A DNA stretch of 64,000 nt from positions 2,480,001 to 2,544,000 of the forward strand of contig NW_027043829.1 of assembly GCF_037102585.1 (NCBI RefSeq). The letters run 5' to 3'. The notes under the pieces were generated by a model. That model saw only the letters and a program-made list of their open reading frames with translations, did no database searches and was not told the DNA's origin. Both the position numbers and the translations under genes were made by a program. Of the stretch, positions 43,075 to 53,363 are shown in pieces (the stretch's first letter is position 1; every line of letters begins with the position of its first letter). This DNA is from Saccharomycopsis crataegensis. Its lineage: Eukaryota > Ascomycota > Saccharomycetes > Ascoideales > Saccharomycopsidaceae.

Positions 43075-44922
43075 TTACGTAATGCTGTCGAACAACCCTT
43101 TGGCCTTTGGGACATGCTGGGTCCTGCCAATTCCTTCATCATTGTCGTCTTCGTTATCATCCACCACCAATAACTTTCGCTTGTTCTTCTGTAGTTCTTT
43201 TTCTCTAACATCAGCATTGTTATTCCATGTTACCGTGGCCTCAAACTCCTCTTCCTTGTCAAGAGCATTGATATTGCCACCATCAAACATCGATGTCAAT
43301 GCAGATACCGAAGATTTCCCCATTAATCTATCAGGTCGCTTCTTTGGGTTAATGTAGGAGCTCTGCAATGGCGATGATAGTTGCTGATCAACGAACAAAT
43401 GGTTTTCTTTGCGTTCAAGAAGCGCGTTAATTCTGTCCTTATTGACATCGTGTACTTGATCAGGAGGCAGCGGTACAACAAACATCGGTCTCGTTGGAAT
43501 ATTCGGTTCATCATCCACGATGGGTTCATTATTGGCCAACATCGTAGGCCCCCTAGTGGTTTTCCGTCTCTTTGGATTCGTGGCGCCTCTAATGATCTTG
43601 GGGGCTTGTAATTGTTGTTTTTCATTATTTCTAACCGCATTCATCGCTTCTGTTGATTGGTCGATGGTTATTGTTCCATCGACATCCGTCAATTCTGTCA
43701 ATTTTAATCTCACTAATCCCCTTTTAAGGCTCGATTCAAATATAACGGGAGAGCCATTTCTCGCAAAGAATATCTCAAACGTGTTATTTTCGCCATTATT
43801 TTCATCCAGAGCCCCTGGGGGATGGTGATGATGATCATCATCGAAATTTTGCACCGAACGACCATTATTATTACCGCTCACCACCACCATCGATGACAAA
43901 TTAATAAAAGTTCGCAATTCTTTCAACCGGAAAGTAACTTTGATTTCTTCAACTTCGTCATTCAGCAGCTGATCGTGCTCAGTATCCCCTTTATATAAGA
44001 AAGAGTCAATTATGTCATCCAATGCTAATGATACATGTAACGACATTGGCTGGCGAATATACACCTTATCCTTCTTCACCGGCTTCAAGAACGCAATGAA
44101 GAAAAGTCGATTTGGAGGCCTCTTGATATTGATCTGGAAATCCTCAATGGTGGCGGGGGTCACTTCGAAAAACTTCTTAATGATGACATTGTCCAAGATT
44201 AGATAGTTTAACGGATCATTGGCCTCGTAAGAGGATTCTTCCATTGCCACTGCCAATTTATCACGGGGTTGCAAATGACTGGGTATGCTAAAATCGTCGT
44301 CGTCATCGTTAAAGAAATACTCACTCCACAAGCGGCTAAGTCTCCGTTTATACAGTTTCCCCATATCGTTTTGGTCTAAATAACACGGCTGGAATCCAGG
44401 ACTGAAATGTTTCTTCACTTTTCTTTTGGAAGTCTTTTGGATCAATAATCGAAATCGTTGAGTCATGGGGCACCCACGCCGGAGATTGATGGAGAAACTG
44501 TACTCATCGTCATCTGGTGTCCGGAAAATCACCGATAAGAATCGAGCTTGGATCACAAAACTATACGTCGAAGTTTCTGGAGTATCTTCTTTATCTTCTT
44601 CTATATCGTCATTGACAAGTTCCGTTGGTTGGTAGGTTCGGGGTTGCTGCTGATTTTTCTTTGCTTGTTCTTTTCTATGGAATGTGAACCCTTCCTGGTA
44701 CACTTCCTCGGGGTTATCGAACTTCAACGAGTATTTATCGAAAAACCCGCTGACAAAAGATACGTCAAGGCTAGAGGTTTTTGCGGTATTGAGGGCAGAA
44801 ATGCTGATGAATTTACTGGTGATCACAAACTTTAGAGTATCGGCCACTGTGGAGAGCGAGGTGATGGCTTTGCACCATATCTGCCGCGATTCGGAGTCTT
44901 TGATGGTTGCTTTGAATGACAT
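43075..44922 (-). CDS. DDC1: Ddc1, Rad9-like subunit of the 9-1-1 checkpoint clamp
   Basis: A 615-residue Rad9-family clamp subunit, which with Rad17 and Mec3 forms the PCNA-like ring loaded at DNA damage and activates Mec1. The N-terminus MSFKATIKDSESRQIWCKAI matches S. cerevisiae Ddc1 (MSFKATI...IWFRAI), with SLSTVADTLKFVITSKF and VSFVSGFFDKYSL as PCNA-like strands. The second clamp domain covers about 180-430. The C-terminal tail is disordered but keeps ATVTWNNNADV and GIGRTQHVPKAKGLFD, like the TVTWG and LGLTQVEKPRGIFD strings of the S. cerevisiae tail. A degenerate copy of its 3' part lies at about 40840-40960. Confidence 0.92.
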   Translation of the reverse strand: MSFKATIKDSESRQIWCKAITSLSTVADTLKFVITSKFISISALNTAKTSSLDVSFVSGFFDKYSLKFDNPEEVYQEGFTFHRKEQAKKNQQQPRTYQPTELVNDDIEEDKEDTPETSTYSFVIQARFLSVIFRTPDDDEYSFSINLRRGCPMTQRFRLLIQKTSKRKVKKHFSPGFQPCYLDQNDMGKLYKRRLSRLWSEYFFNDDDDDFSIPSHLQPRDKLAVAMEESSYEANDPLNYLILDNVIIKKFFEVTPATIEDFQINIKRPPNRLFFIAFLKPVKKDKVYIRQPMSLHVSLALDDIIDSFLYKGDTEHDQLLNDEVEEIKVTFRLKELRTFINLSSMVVVSGNNNGRSVQNFDDDHHHHPPGALDENNGENNTFEIFFARNGSPVIFESSLKRGLVRLKLTELTDVDGTITIDQSTEAMNAVRNNEKQQLQAPKIIRGATNPKRRKTTRGPTMLANNEPIVDDEPNIPTRPMFVVPLPPDQVHDVNKDRINALLERKENHLFVDQQLSSPLQSSYINPKKRPDRLMGKSSVSALTSMFDGGNINALDKEEEFEATVTWNNNADVREKELQKNKRKLLVVDDNEDDNDEGIGRTQHVPKAKGLFDSIT

Positions 44923-44925
44923 AAG

Positions 44926-44958
<33 letters not shown>

Positions 44959-45976
44959 ATATTGAATCTTCAAATCATAAAATAATAATATTTAATATAT
45001 GATGGTAATGATGGAGGGGACCACTAGTAGGACATTTTGTGGTAGAATATTCATGATGTCAGTTTGATGAATTCTTTATTTTTGTTTTTCTTCATCTCAT
45101 TGTGTCTTTTTTTTTTTTTTTTGTCACGCAAAACAATAACTTTACGATGATTCAAACGTTTATCATAGATTTGGAGAGAGTATTATATATATTCAATAGT
45201 GATTGAATGTGGATAATAGGATTTAATATTTGATAATTGAGTAACAATGCTTACGCGTAGAATCTCTGTGGTGGGGAAAATGAAATCAAATTGTATTCCA
45301 AGATTGCACCAACAAGTGAGAAATCATCATTACAGATTTGATAAATAGTGAAAAGTAAAGCAAAAGAATTCGTGATAATCATATAAAATACAAGCCGAAA
45401 AGAAAAACAAGAGAAAATTTGAAAAAAAAAAAAGTCCTTAAAAACACTTTTTTTTAGCATCTTCTACATATCTATATAAACACAATACTTAGGTGACCAG
45501 GTCGTGTGCCAATGAAGGCATAATTTTGACAATCCATATTCATTACAGAGCCAAGAGCATTTTAATAACTAGAAAAATACTATCAACGTTCAGCTCTCGA
45601 AACAAAATACCGCCAATGCACGATTCGACGAACTGTCATGCCCTATCACATAGAAGAGAGGTTAACCACTAACCATAGTAAATATAATTTCTTAGAAGAT
45701 TTGATAAATGATGGGAATGGTAATAGACATTTCTGAAGCTCTAGATAAACTTCATGAAGATTGACTCGCAAGCAATTCAATAAAAATGAAAACTAATTAA
45801 CAGTGAAAGCCAAAGCGACCACAAAACCAATTCAATTTTTTATCATTTTTTTAGTTATCATAATCACAGTAATTTTTAATTGATATTTTTAAAGCAAATA
45901 GTAAATCAAAACAAACCAAGATAAACCAAAAAAATAAAACAAGGATAAATAAAGTTGCAAAAACGTTCACCCAATA
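44923..45976. other. 1-kb AT-rich intergenic region, no gene seen
   Basis: An (AT)n run at about 44926-44958 sits directly upstream of the DDC1 ATG; poly-T at about 45104-45122. A 69-codon bottom-strand frame (45251-45460) starts with ATG but is of random composition. No RNA gene recognised. Confidence 0.55.
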
Positions 45977-47476
45977 TCATTTATTGCTCGGGATAATTTT
46001 CATTCTGACCGCCTTAACTTGGGTATAATTATCCAATGCCTCTTTCCCGGAATCTTTATCAAACCCACTTTGTTTCATTCCCCCAAATGGGGTGTTGTAT
46101 TGTAGAGAATTATAAGTATTAACCCAAATGGTTCCTGATTTCAATCTATTGCTAACATCAATCGCCTTGTTGATATCGTTGGTATGTAAACCCGCAGCCA
46201 ACCCATATTCCGAATTGTTAGCCATTTCAACAACTTCATCAACCGTGCTGAATTTTGTGACCGTTACCACCGGTCCAAATATCTCTTCTTTGACAATTCT
46301 CATCTCTTCATCAACATCAGAGAAAATCGTTGGCTTAATGAAATAACCTTTGCCTTCAATTCTTTCACCCCCAGTGACAAGGGTGGCCCCTTCCGCTTGC
46401 CCAAGTTTGACATAATCCAAGATCTTATCGACTTGCATTTGGGAAGTTTGGGCCCCTTGGAAAACGGTTTCATCAAATGGATCACCCACTTTCACAGCAG
46501 CCGCGTCTTTTTTAAACTCCTCAAGAACTTCATCATACACGCCTTCTTGAACATAAACTCGAGACCCTGCACAACAAACTTCTCCTGAATTATAAAAGAT
46601 CCCAAAACTGATATTCTTCACCGCTTTTTTAATGTCTGCATCATCAAATACAATGTTTGGCGATTTCCCTCCAAGTTCTAGGGTGACTTTTTTAAGATTG
46701 GATTCGGCAGCGTTGCGCATGATAATTCTTCCGGTGGCGGTGGAGCCAGTGAAGTCGACTTTCCTGATTTTTGGGTGTAAAGTGATAGCGGCCCCGGCAG
46801 TTGGCCCAAATCCAGAAATCACGTTCAATACTCCTGGAGGGAACCCGACATCTTTGGCAAGTTGTGCGATATAAAGCGCAGATAATGGGGTTGATTCAGC
46901 GGTTTTAATCACCACAGTGTTACCAGTAGCTAGAGCCGGGGCGATTTTCCAAGCCATCATAAGTGCCGGGAAGTTCCAAGGAATAATTTGTCCACAAACT
47001 CCTAAAGGTTCACGTTTGGTATAGGTGAAATATGAACTTCCGGTATCGATGACAGTGCCATAAATCTTGTCACACCATCCTGCAGTAGAACGGATGTAAT
47101 CTGCCACTAGCTGGATATCTGAACGTGATAGTTTGATGGTCTTACCATTATCCATGGTTTCTATGGATGCTAAAGTCTCCATATTGTCTTCGATGGCATC
47201 TGCTAACTTGGAAAGAAGTTTCGTGCGCTTTATTGGGTCACAAGTGGCCCAATCGGTATTTTCAAATGCTTCTTCTGCAGCGTTGACGGCTATATCGATA
47301 TCTTCTGCAAACCCTTCATAAACTTCGGTGATCACTTCTTCGGTAGATGGATCGATTACCGGGAAAGTTTTGCCAGAGATTGAAGGGACAAATTCCCCAT
47401 TGATGAAAAGTCCTGTTGGTTGGACATATTCGATGCCATTTGGCATAGTAATTTCAACAGATAGCGGATGAGACAT
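45977..47476 (-). CDS. Cytosolic aldehyde dehydrogenase, NAD(P)+-dependent (ALD family)
   Basis: A 499-residue class 1/2-type ALDH oxidising acetaldehyde and related aldehydes to acids. No mitochondrial presequence is visible ([14 protein letters not shown]), so a cytosolic place is inferred, as for S. cerevisiae Ald6/Ald2/Ald3. Visible motifs are [26 protein letters not shown] (motif [13 protein letters not shown]), the cofactor loop [10 protein letters not shown], the general base Glu in [13 protein letters not shown], the catalytic cysteine in [25 protein letters not shown] and [14 protein letters not shown]. It is near the downstream xylose-reductase gene, but the two are separated by DDC1. 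Confidence 0.95.
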   Translation of the reverse strand: MSHPLSVEITMPNGIEYVQPTGLFINGEFVPSISGKTFPVIDPSTEEVITEVYEGFAEDIDIAVNAAEEAFENTDWATCDPIKRTKLLSKLADAIEDNMETLASIETMDNGKTIKLSRSDIQLVADYIRSTAGWCDKIYGTVIDTGSSYFTYTKREPLGVCGQIIPWNFPALMMAWKIAPALATGNTVVIKTAESTPLSALYIAQLAKDVGFPPGVLNVISGFGPTAGAAITLHPKIRKVDFTGSTATGRIIMRNAAESNLKKVTLELGGKSPNIVFDDADIKKAVKNISFGIFYNSGEVCCAGSRVYVQEGVYDEVLEEFKKDAAAVKVGDPFDETVFQGAQTSQMQVDKILDYVKLGQAEGATLVTGGERIEGKGYFIKPTIFSDVDEEMRIVKEEIFGPVVTVTKFSTVDEVVEMANNSEYGLAAGLHTNDINKAIDVSNRLKSGTIWVNTYNSLQYNTPFGGMKQSGFDKDSGKEALDNYTQVKAVRMKIIPSNK

Positions 47477-47953
47477 GAATAATAATAATAACTATAATGA
47501 TAATAACGGATAAAAAATACTATCGGGATGTTGTTTTAACAATTGCAATAGCGATGGACGTCAAAAAGATGATCAGAATTGAATTCTGGGGAACAAATGG
47601 TCATCTCTGGGTGCACGGATGTCAATTCTTAGTAAACCCAGACACCCAACAACCAACCAGACAAAGAAGCTGCCGTCAAACCTGGGTTATCACTTTGTAT
47701 CCAGCGAAGCACTCTACTATCTCCATTATTCTTTGAACCAGGAAAGCTTTGGCAGTTACTGCTCCAACGGTGCTTTGCTGACGGTTTTAGTGAGGGTACT
47801 TGTGTTGTCACGTGCAAAAGCTTCTGTGCCCTGGCGTGGGTGTTAGCACTTTGAGTGGGAGCAGTGTCAAGTGGATTATTACCATTATCGGTACTACCAC
47901 TCCATCACCATCATCGTTATCTCTTGTGTGTTTGTTTTAATGCTTCCGCACAC
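47477..47953. other. Divergent promoter region between ALD and VRL1-like genes
   Basis: No gene seen. A CACGTG-like string (GTCACGTGC, about 47807-47815) is present. Frames upstream of 47954 lack an in-frame ATG. Confidence 0.55.
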
Positions 47954-50900
47954 ATGTCCAATCCCACCGCGCTGCCGCCAATCCTCCAGTTCAAGCTTGT
48001 TAATCCTCTAGTAAACTCGATCTTCTCCATCAATGACCCATCAAAGTCCGCTTTAAAAGATATATACATACAGCTTCAGCTGAACCCATTCTCCTATGCC
48101 TTCATAATTCCAGATACTTACACTCTACTCAACTACTACGACAATACCTCTGGGATTGCCTACCGTGATTTATGTACCCGACAAGACTTTGTCAAAGATC
48201 ATATCCTTGATCTTCGAAGCCATAACTTGACGATCTCTAGGAATTCCAACGTCGCGGCACTTTTAAACACCAGAAAGCCCAAGCATTTCACTAATGCCAA
48301 TGGCAAGGATCTTTTGCTTAAAAAGGACACAATAATTATCAATGATGAGTATTTCAATGGCCAACCAAGCTCCGGTGAGGCAATGGACCTGTTGATCAAA
48401 TTCAAAGTGTCGAAAATCGAGCTTTTTTTAAACTTCAACCAATTTTTCCCTAAAAACCATGAGTTTTTGTTAATCCATATTAATAGACCATTAACTGGTA
48501 CTCCTATATCAGAAGTTCGGTTCAAAAGAATGCAAATCCTTCCGACATTGCAGCCGATCTCTGTGGGAAGTGCGACTCATACCAGAAACTCGTCCCTCAA
48601 TCTTGATATTAACCAGTCAGGCACATCATGGCACCCAGAATTTGATAACCCATCATTTACTCTGGAAGTACAGCTAGTGGCCCCAAAAACTTCGTTCACG
48701 CAGTTAACTGGAAGATTTTCGGTAATAAATCAAGAGCTTGCCGCAGATTTTCTCCATCTTTTCAAAAATTTTGTCATTGATACCATCACCGACCCAGGAG
48801 AAATCCTCACATTATACAAAGAAACAATAAATCAACTGGCTCTTATTTTCAAATCACTCAGTGAAGAAATAATATCAGGAATTATCACCTATGACCCATC
48901 CATTGACTTGAATCGCTGTATTTACGACTATGTGGAACTTAGCTTGTACGACCGTATATGGAATCAGCTACGAGTTGTTTTGGCAACCCCACAAGACAAA
49001 GAAACTCAATATTTAACTAATGAAACTTATGAGCTGCTAAAATGTCTCTCAATAACTCAGGTGGGGATATTTGAAAATTTCGATACAAAAAGAGAAAAAT
49101 TACAACCACAATTATTAATTTTTTTATCCAAGATCGCCAGTTCTGTGAAAATCTTTTCCAAAATTAGTCTCACAAACACTTATTTTGATAAACTCAAAAT
49201 CCTTGTCCAAACAATTACCGAACTAACGAAGCAGACCACCATAAATGGCGTACGATCAGTTGACGTGAGTGCCGATATACTTGTTGCGTTACTCATATTG
49301 GTGGTGGTGGAATCAAGAGTTGAGGACATACATGTTCATTTAGAATATATCAAAAACTTCAGCTATTACAGTTATGCCCGAAGACTAGACTTGACAACCG
49401 GTTTTGTCGGATACTGTATCTCAACAATCGATGGGGTGTTGTATCATTTACAAAATAAAGAAAACATTTCCCAACTTATTTCCCACTCCATGAAAAATCA
49501 AGAGCTTTGGGAGATTCTTTATCTGACTTCTGCGTCTGCGGCTCCACAACTTATAGACTTTATTGATGCCAATACTGATTTCGATAATGATGTACACTTG
49601 CCCATTGAGCATTCATTGCGTGCAATAACCAAGAATGGTGAATCGGTCCTTCTGATTGCCCTTCTGCTGGAAAGTTCCGCCATAGCTTATGATCTTTTCC
49701 GAACTTTGCTCACATATAATGAGAATTTGTATCCTCTAGAAGATCTTCTATTTGATTATAACACCAGTCATTCCACGCTTTTCCTTGAATGCCTTCTACA
49801 ATCGCGTCTTCAATGTGCAGACCTTTTATTGGATATTTTGCTTTCCTCGTGTACTGTTAGTGAGCTAATCAATTATATCAACCATCAAGACGCAGTGTAC
49901 CATCGAGTTGCCGGCCACCATATTCATCGGTATCCTCAGTTACTTGATAAGGTTGGATTGTATATTGATTGGCGGGTCAGGGATATATCCTTTAATACCC
50001 CATTGGTGGCTCTTTGTCGAAACTATGATATCCAAGATTATCCTAGCCTCGTCACTCGTACATTTGAGATTGTCAAAAAATGGTACGCCGTGCAAAAAAT
50101 GGAGTTTGATCCATTAGATCACATTGATGCGAAGGGAAACACCTTATTACATATATTGAGAGACGGGTGTCTCCAACCTATTCTTAGCGAACCATATGTG
50201 GATGTCAACAAATTTAATGATCGTGGTCATTGTCCGTTGGTAGTTTATGTCAGATACGGTCGGGTGAATAATATCAAAGCGATTCTTGAAGATGAACGCT
50301 TGAATTGGGGGAAAATTGACGGGAAAACTTTCTTAACAGTGTTAGATTATGTGAAAATGAATTCATCTGTCGCTTCAACCCCAAATTTGGATCAAAATAA
50401 TGAGGCCATCATTAGTTCAAGTAATGTGGAAAAACTAGTAGATGGTCAATTCATCAAACACTTCTTCCCACAAATTAATGGTAGGAAGTTTGGAATATTA
50501 AGGGCAAAATTAGACTCAAATCAGTGGTGCTTTGTGATGAAGGGAAGTATTGTCGAGAGAATGGTTGAAGAAGATATTATTGAGCCTTCAAACAACATTA
50601 AACCGGTTCCTGTGACGCCAACGCCTAATGAAAGGGCATTTAAAGCGAAAAATTTGACGGTCAATACCACAATTATTAAACCAAAGCAAGAAACTGTCAC
50701 CGCCAGATATAAAGCACATCACTACACAAATTATCATTCAGTTAATGACTTTCGAAGCCTCATTCATTTATTACATATAGAATACCCAATGAGTTATCTT
50801 CCAATAGTTTATCTTATGGACTCGGTATTTGCCCGTCTCAATCTAACCACCTTCACATTCTTCAATTTTAATAAACTCAAAATCAATGAAATGATGCTCA

Positions 50901-52555
50901 AGCTCAATATTTTCCTTGTGGGGCTTGAATTGAGCAGAGATTTTTATAACCACGAACTAATCTGGGAGTTCCTCATCCTCCCAACTTCAATAGGGTCCTC
51001 TGCCTCATCATCAGCATCCACGGGCGTCGCCAATATTGCCAACTTTAACGGGGCTCCAAAGGCCCAACTTGAGGCTCGGAGTAGAATGAAAATCGAAGCC
51101 ACCAAGGAGAAACTTTCTTATGGTGCTAAATCTGGTAATCTTCCTTCAACTCCTGCCACCCCAATAATTGAGGAGCTGCCAATTCTGCATAGTCCAAATA
51201 TCCCGGATGAATTCACCGATTCCGGGCTTGAGAATTTGAAGGAGTTGTTTGCGCTTGATATATCTAGAAACTATGCCATGCAGGAAGTGGAAGATATTTT
51301 GAATTTCTTGAAATATTCTAGTGATGAGCTCGAAATTTTCCACAGAGGTATAAAGAAAGTCCTACAATTGGTGGTGGTGGCAAGTCACAAATTTGTTGAT
51401 CTTGAAACAGGGCTTGACAGCTTTGCTAAATTTTCTGATGATAATCCAACATTTAAGAGTTTCCCTGGGTATTATAAAAAGCAAATGGAGTCTATTCAAG
51501 AACGTATCAAGGCGCTTAGCCAGGATAACTCCAAGAAGGTTGCTAATGTTAGTGTTGGATCCCAGCCATTTGCCTCGATATCGGCAATGTTTCAGAAGAT
51601 AATTGTGGAGTCCAATACTACTGCTACCTCACCCCATATCAAGTTTGCATTTTATCTTCAGTTTCTTGAGAATTGCGTGGCCAGAATGATTCGGAATATC
51701 AATAGTGTTATAAATAAGAAAATTCTCAAATGGTTGAAACTTGCCGGCGAGTTGAATAGCTTGAAGACCGAGCTTCGTCGCATTAGACCCCAGGATTTTC
51801 TCAACGACGATGTTTCTGTTCTTGGTGAGGAGACCATTGAGAATCCATTCATTATAATGGCTCCTCAGCCGATGCCAGTATCTATAAATGGTGGTGCCAC
51901 CTCCGGTCACAGTAGAAATTTTTCCACTTCTTCAATGGCCACTCTTACTGAAGAGGATCAAGTCAAAAATGATGAATCACTATCGGACTCAACCACTGTC
52001 AAAGACAATGATCAATTACAATCTCTGCTGCTTGATGCACCACCTTTGATAAATGTTCTTAGTCCAGATGATATTACAAACACCCCGGAGGCGGCGAAAA
52101 AAGAGCAGCAGTCAGATTTGAGCACGCCATTGAGAAGTATTGATTCTCAAACCGTGTCGCCGCTTCGATCGCCATTTGCTTCAGACTCCTCCACAGTATC
52201 CTCGAGCGGCAATGGTTCAATTTTTGGTACCCGCCCTGGAAGTGCCGCTGCTTCTCCTGTGGTAAAGAAGAAACGGTCGTTTTTGTCAAATATATTGGAA
52301 TCACGGAAAACCAACCACGAATTAAAAGTAATGAAACAATACAAAGTGGTGCGGTTGAAATTGATGGGGTTAAGTGATGATGTGAGGTATAGCCATGAGT
52401 CTTTGGCAATGGAGGTTTCGCATTTTATGGAGTTCAAGGAGATTTTTATGAGGTATGCGGTGAAAGTGTTTGTGAAAGAGGAATTGAGAAAATTGAAATT
52501 TGAAAAATGTTGTATTGATAATGGATTGATTCTGGCAAAACTGGAAAAATTTTGA
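47954..52555 (+). CDS. VRL1: VRL1-like VPS9-domain/ankyrin/PX protein (endosomal Rab-GEF of the VINE type)
   Basis: A 1533-residue protein from the first in-frame ATG. The layout matches yeast Vrl1, a VARP-like protein that with Vin1 forms the endosomal VINE sorting complex. It has an N-terminal beta-rich module, a helical VPS9-type region (about 270-500, with YDRIWNQLRVVL and KCLSITQVGIFENF), ankyrin repeats (about 520-800; ALLLESSAIAYDLFRTLL, NTLLHILRDGCLQPIL) and an atypical PX domain (about 930-1010; NDFRSLIHLLHIEYPMSYLP, LSRDFYNHELIWEFL). A C-terminal coiled region shares the plan of Vps5/Vps17-type sorting nexins. S. cerevisiae Vrl1 is about 1090 residues, and in the reference strain the gene is split by a mutation. 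Here it is intact and longer. Confidence 0.82.
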   Translation: MSNPTALPPILQFKLVNPLVNSIFSINDPSKSALKDIYIQLQLNPFSYAFIIPDTYTLLNYYDNTSGIAYRDLCTRQDFVKDHILDLRSHNLTISRNSNVAALLNTRKPKHFTNANGKDLLLKKDTIIINDEYFNGQPSSGEAMDLLIKFKVSKIELFLNFNQFFPKNHEFLLIHINRPLTGTPISEVRFKRMQILPTLQPISVGSATHTRNSSLNLDINQSGTSWHPEFDNPSFTLEVQLVAPKTSFTQLTGRFSVINQELAADFLHLFKNFVIDTITDPGEILTLYKETINQLALIFKSLSEEIISGIITYDPSIDLNRCIYDYVELSLYDRIWNQLRVVLATPQDKETQYLTNETYELLKCLSITQVGIFENFDTKREKLQPQLLIFLSKIASSVKIFSKISLTNTYFDKLKILVQTITELTKQTTINGVRSVDVSADILVALLILVVVESRVEDIHVHLEYIKNFSYYSYARRLDLTTGFVGYCISTIDGVLYHLQNKENISQLISHSMKNQELWEILYLTSASAAPQLIDFIDANTDFDNDVHLPIEHSLRAITKNGESVLLIALLLESSAIAYDLFRTLLTYNENLYPLEDLLFDYNTSHSTLFLECLLQSRLQCADLLLDILLSSCTVSELINYINHQDAVYHRVAGHHIHRYPQLLDKVGLYIDWRVRDISFNTPLVALCRNYDIQDYPSLVTRTFEIVKKWYAVQKMEFDPLDHIDAKGNTLLHILRDGCLQPILSEPYVDVNKFNDRGHCPLVVYVRYGRVNNIKAILEDERLNWGKIDGKTFLTVLDYVKMNSSVASTPNLDQNNEAIISSSNVEKLVDGQFIKHFFPQINGRKFGILRAKLDSNQWCFVMKGSIVERMVEEDIIEPSNNIKPVPVTPTPNERAFKAKNLTVNTTIIKPKQETVTARYKAHHYTNYHSVNDFRSLIHLLHIEYPMSYLPIVYLMDSVFARLNLTTFTFFNFNKLKINEMMLKLNIFLVGLELSRDFYNHELIWEFLILPTSIGSSASSSASTGVANIANFNGAPKAQLEARSRMKIEATKEKLSYGAKSGNLPSTPATPIIEELPILHSPNIPDEFTDSGLENLKELFALDISRNYAMQEVEDILNFLKYSSDELEIFHRGIKKVLQLVVVASHKFVDLETGLDSFAKFSDDNPTFKSFPGYYKKQMESIQERIKALSQDNSKKVANVSVGSQPFASISAMFQKIIVESNTTATSPHIKFAFYLQFLENCVARMIRNINSVINKKILKWLKLAGELNSLKTELRRIRPQDFLNDDVSVLGEETIENPFIIMAPQPMPVSINGGATSGHSRNFSTSSMATLTEEDQVKNDESLSDSTTVKDNDQLQSLLLDAPPLINVLSPDDITNTPEAAKKEQQSDLSTPLRSIDSQTVSPLRSPFASDSSTVSSSGNGSIFGTRPGSAAASPVVKKKRSFLSNILESRKTNHELKVMKQYKVVRLKLMGLSDDVRYSHESLAMEVSHFMEFKEIFMRYAVKVFVKEELRKLKFEKCCIDNGLILAKLEKF

Positions 52556-53363
52556 TACCCTTGGAACAGTAACAAATCTGCTGTTTGTTTTTAAGTGAAA
52601 AATTACAAATCATAACAAACGAACAGTACATTATGTGTAAGGCCTTACATACTTGTATAATAACGAGAAAAACGCAATATAAAAAGTGAAAATATTTTCA
52701 CGCTTTTATTTCTTTTTGGAAACCCTTGTAGATCTGAGTAAAATATAGAAGATGACGCCCAAACTGTGCTTCGTTCTTTCTAATATCATAAGAACTTTCC
52801 TTTGCGTGTGGCACCCCACATCGATTTATTAGCATTAAACTTCTAGACACAACGATCACTTTATATCAGTATCACTTTTGCTTATTACCCAAATAAATAT
52901 CAAGGCTTTTGCAACATGCCTTTGTTTGTGTGACGAGCTTTCGCTTATTTTTTGTTTTTTTTTTGTGACTATTGTCTCATGTGGTTTTACAAGAAACAAA
53001 ATTTCAACAAATAACTTACTTGAGGATGCAGTTTCTAGTCAGAGTTTGTTCAAGTTCTTCCAATTGTGGTAATAAATCACTTTAACCTCGCACATCTGTA
53101 ATGGTGAAAAAGTCATTTCCTATAAATGATGGAGTAAAAAAAACTCTTACAGTTTCTTCTGTACAAATGCCAAATTTGACATTGTTTATAATAAATTCAA
53201 AATAGTCATAAATTAATTAAACCAATACTAAAAACCTAAAGAAATGAAGGACAATTTTTCTAATGTAATCAATACACTAGATCATAATTGTGGTGAAAAG
53301 AAATGAAAAAAAAAAAAATATTCAAAGAAATAAAGCAAATGTTCAGAAGAGATACTCAATGAT
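52556..53363. other. Convergent intergenic region, no gene seen
   Basis: AT-rich sequence between the VRL1-like gene and the aspartic protease gene. Only short unsupported frames are present. Confidence 0.6.

Noticed and set aside
45251-45460. 69-codon bottom-strand frame in the DDC1-ALD gap
   Set aside because: ATG-started but Phe/Leu-rich from AT-rich DNA, with no support from context.
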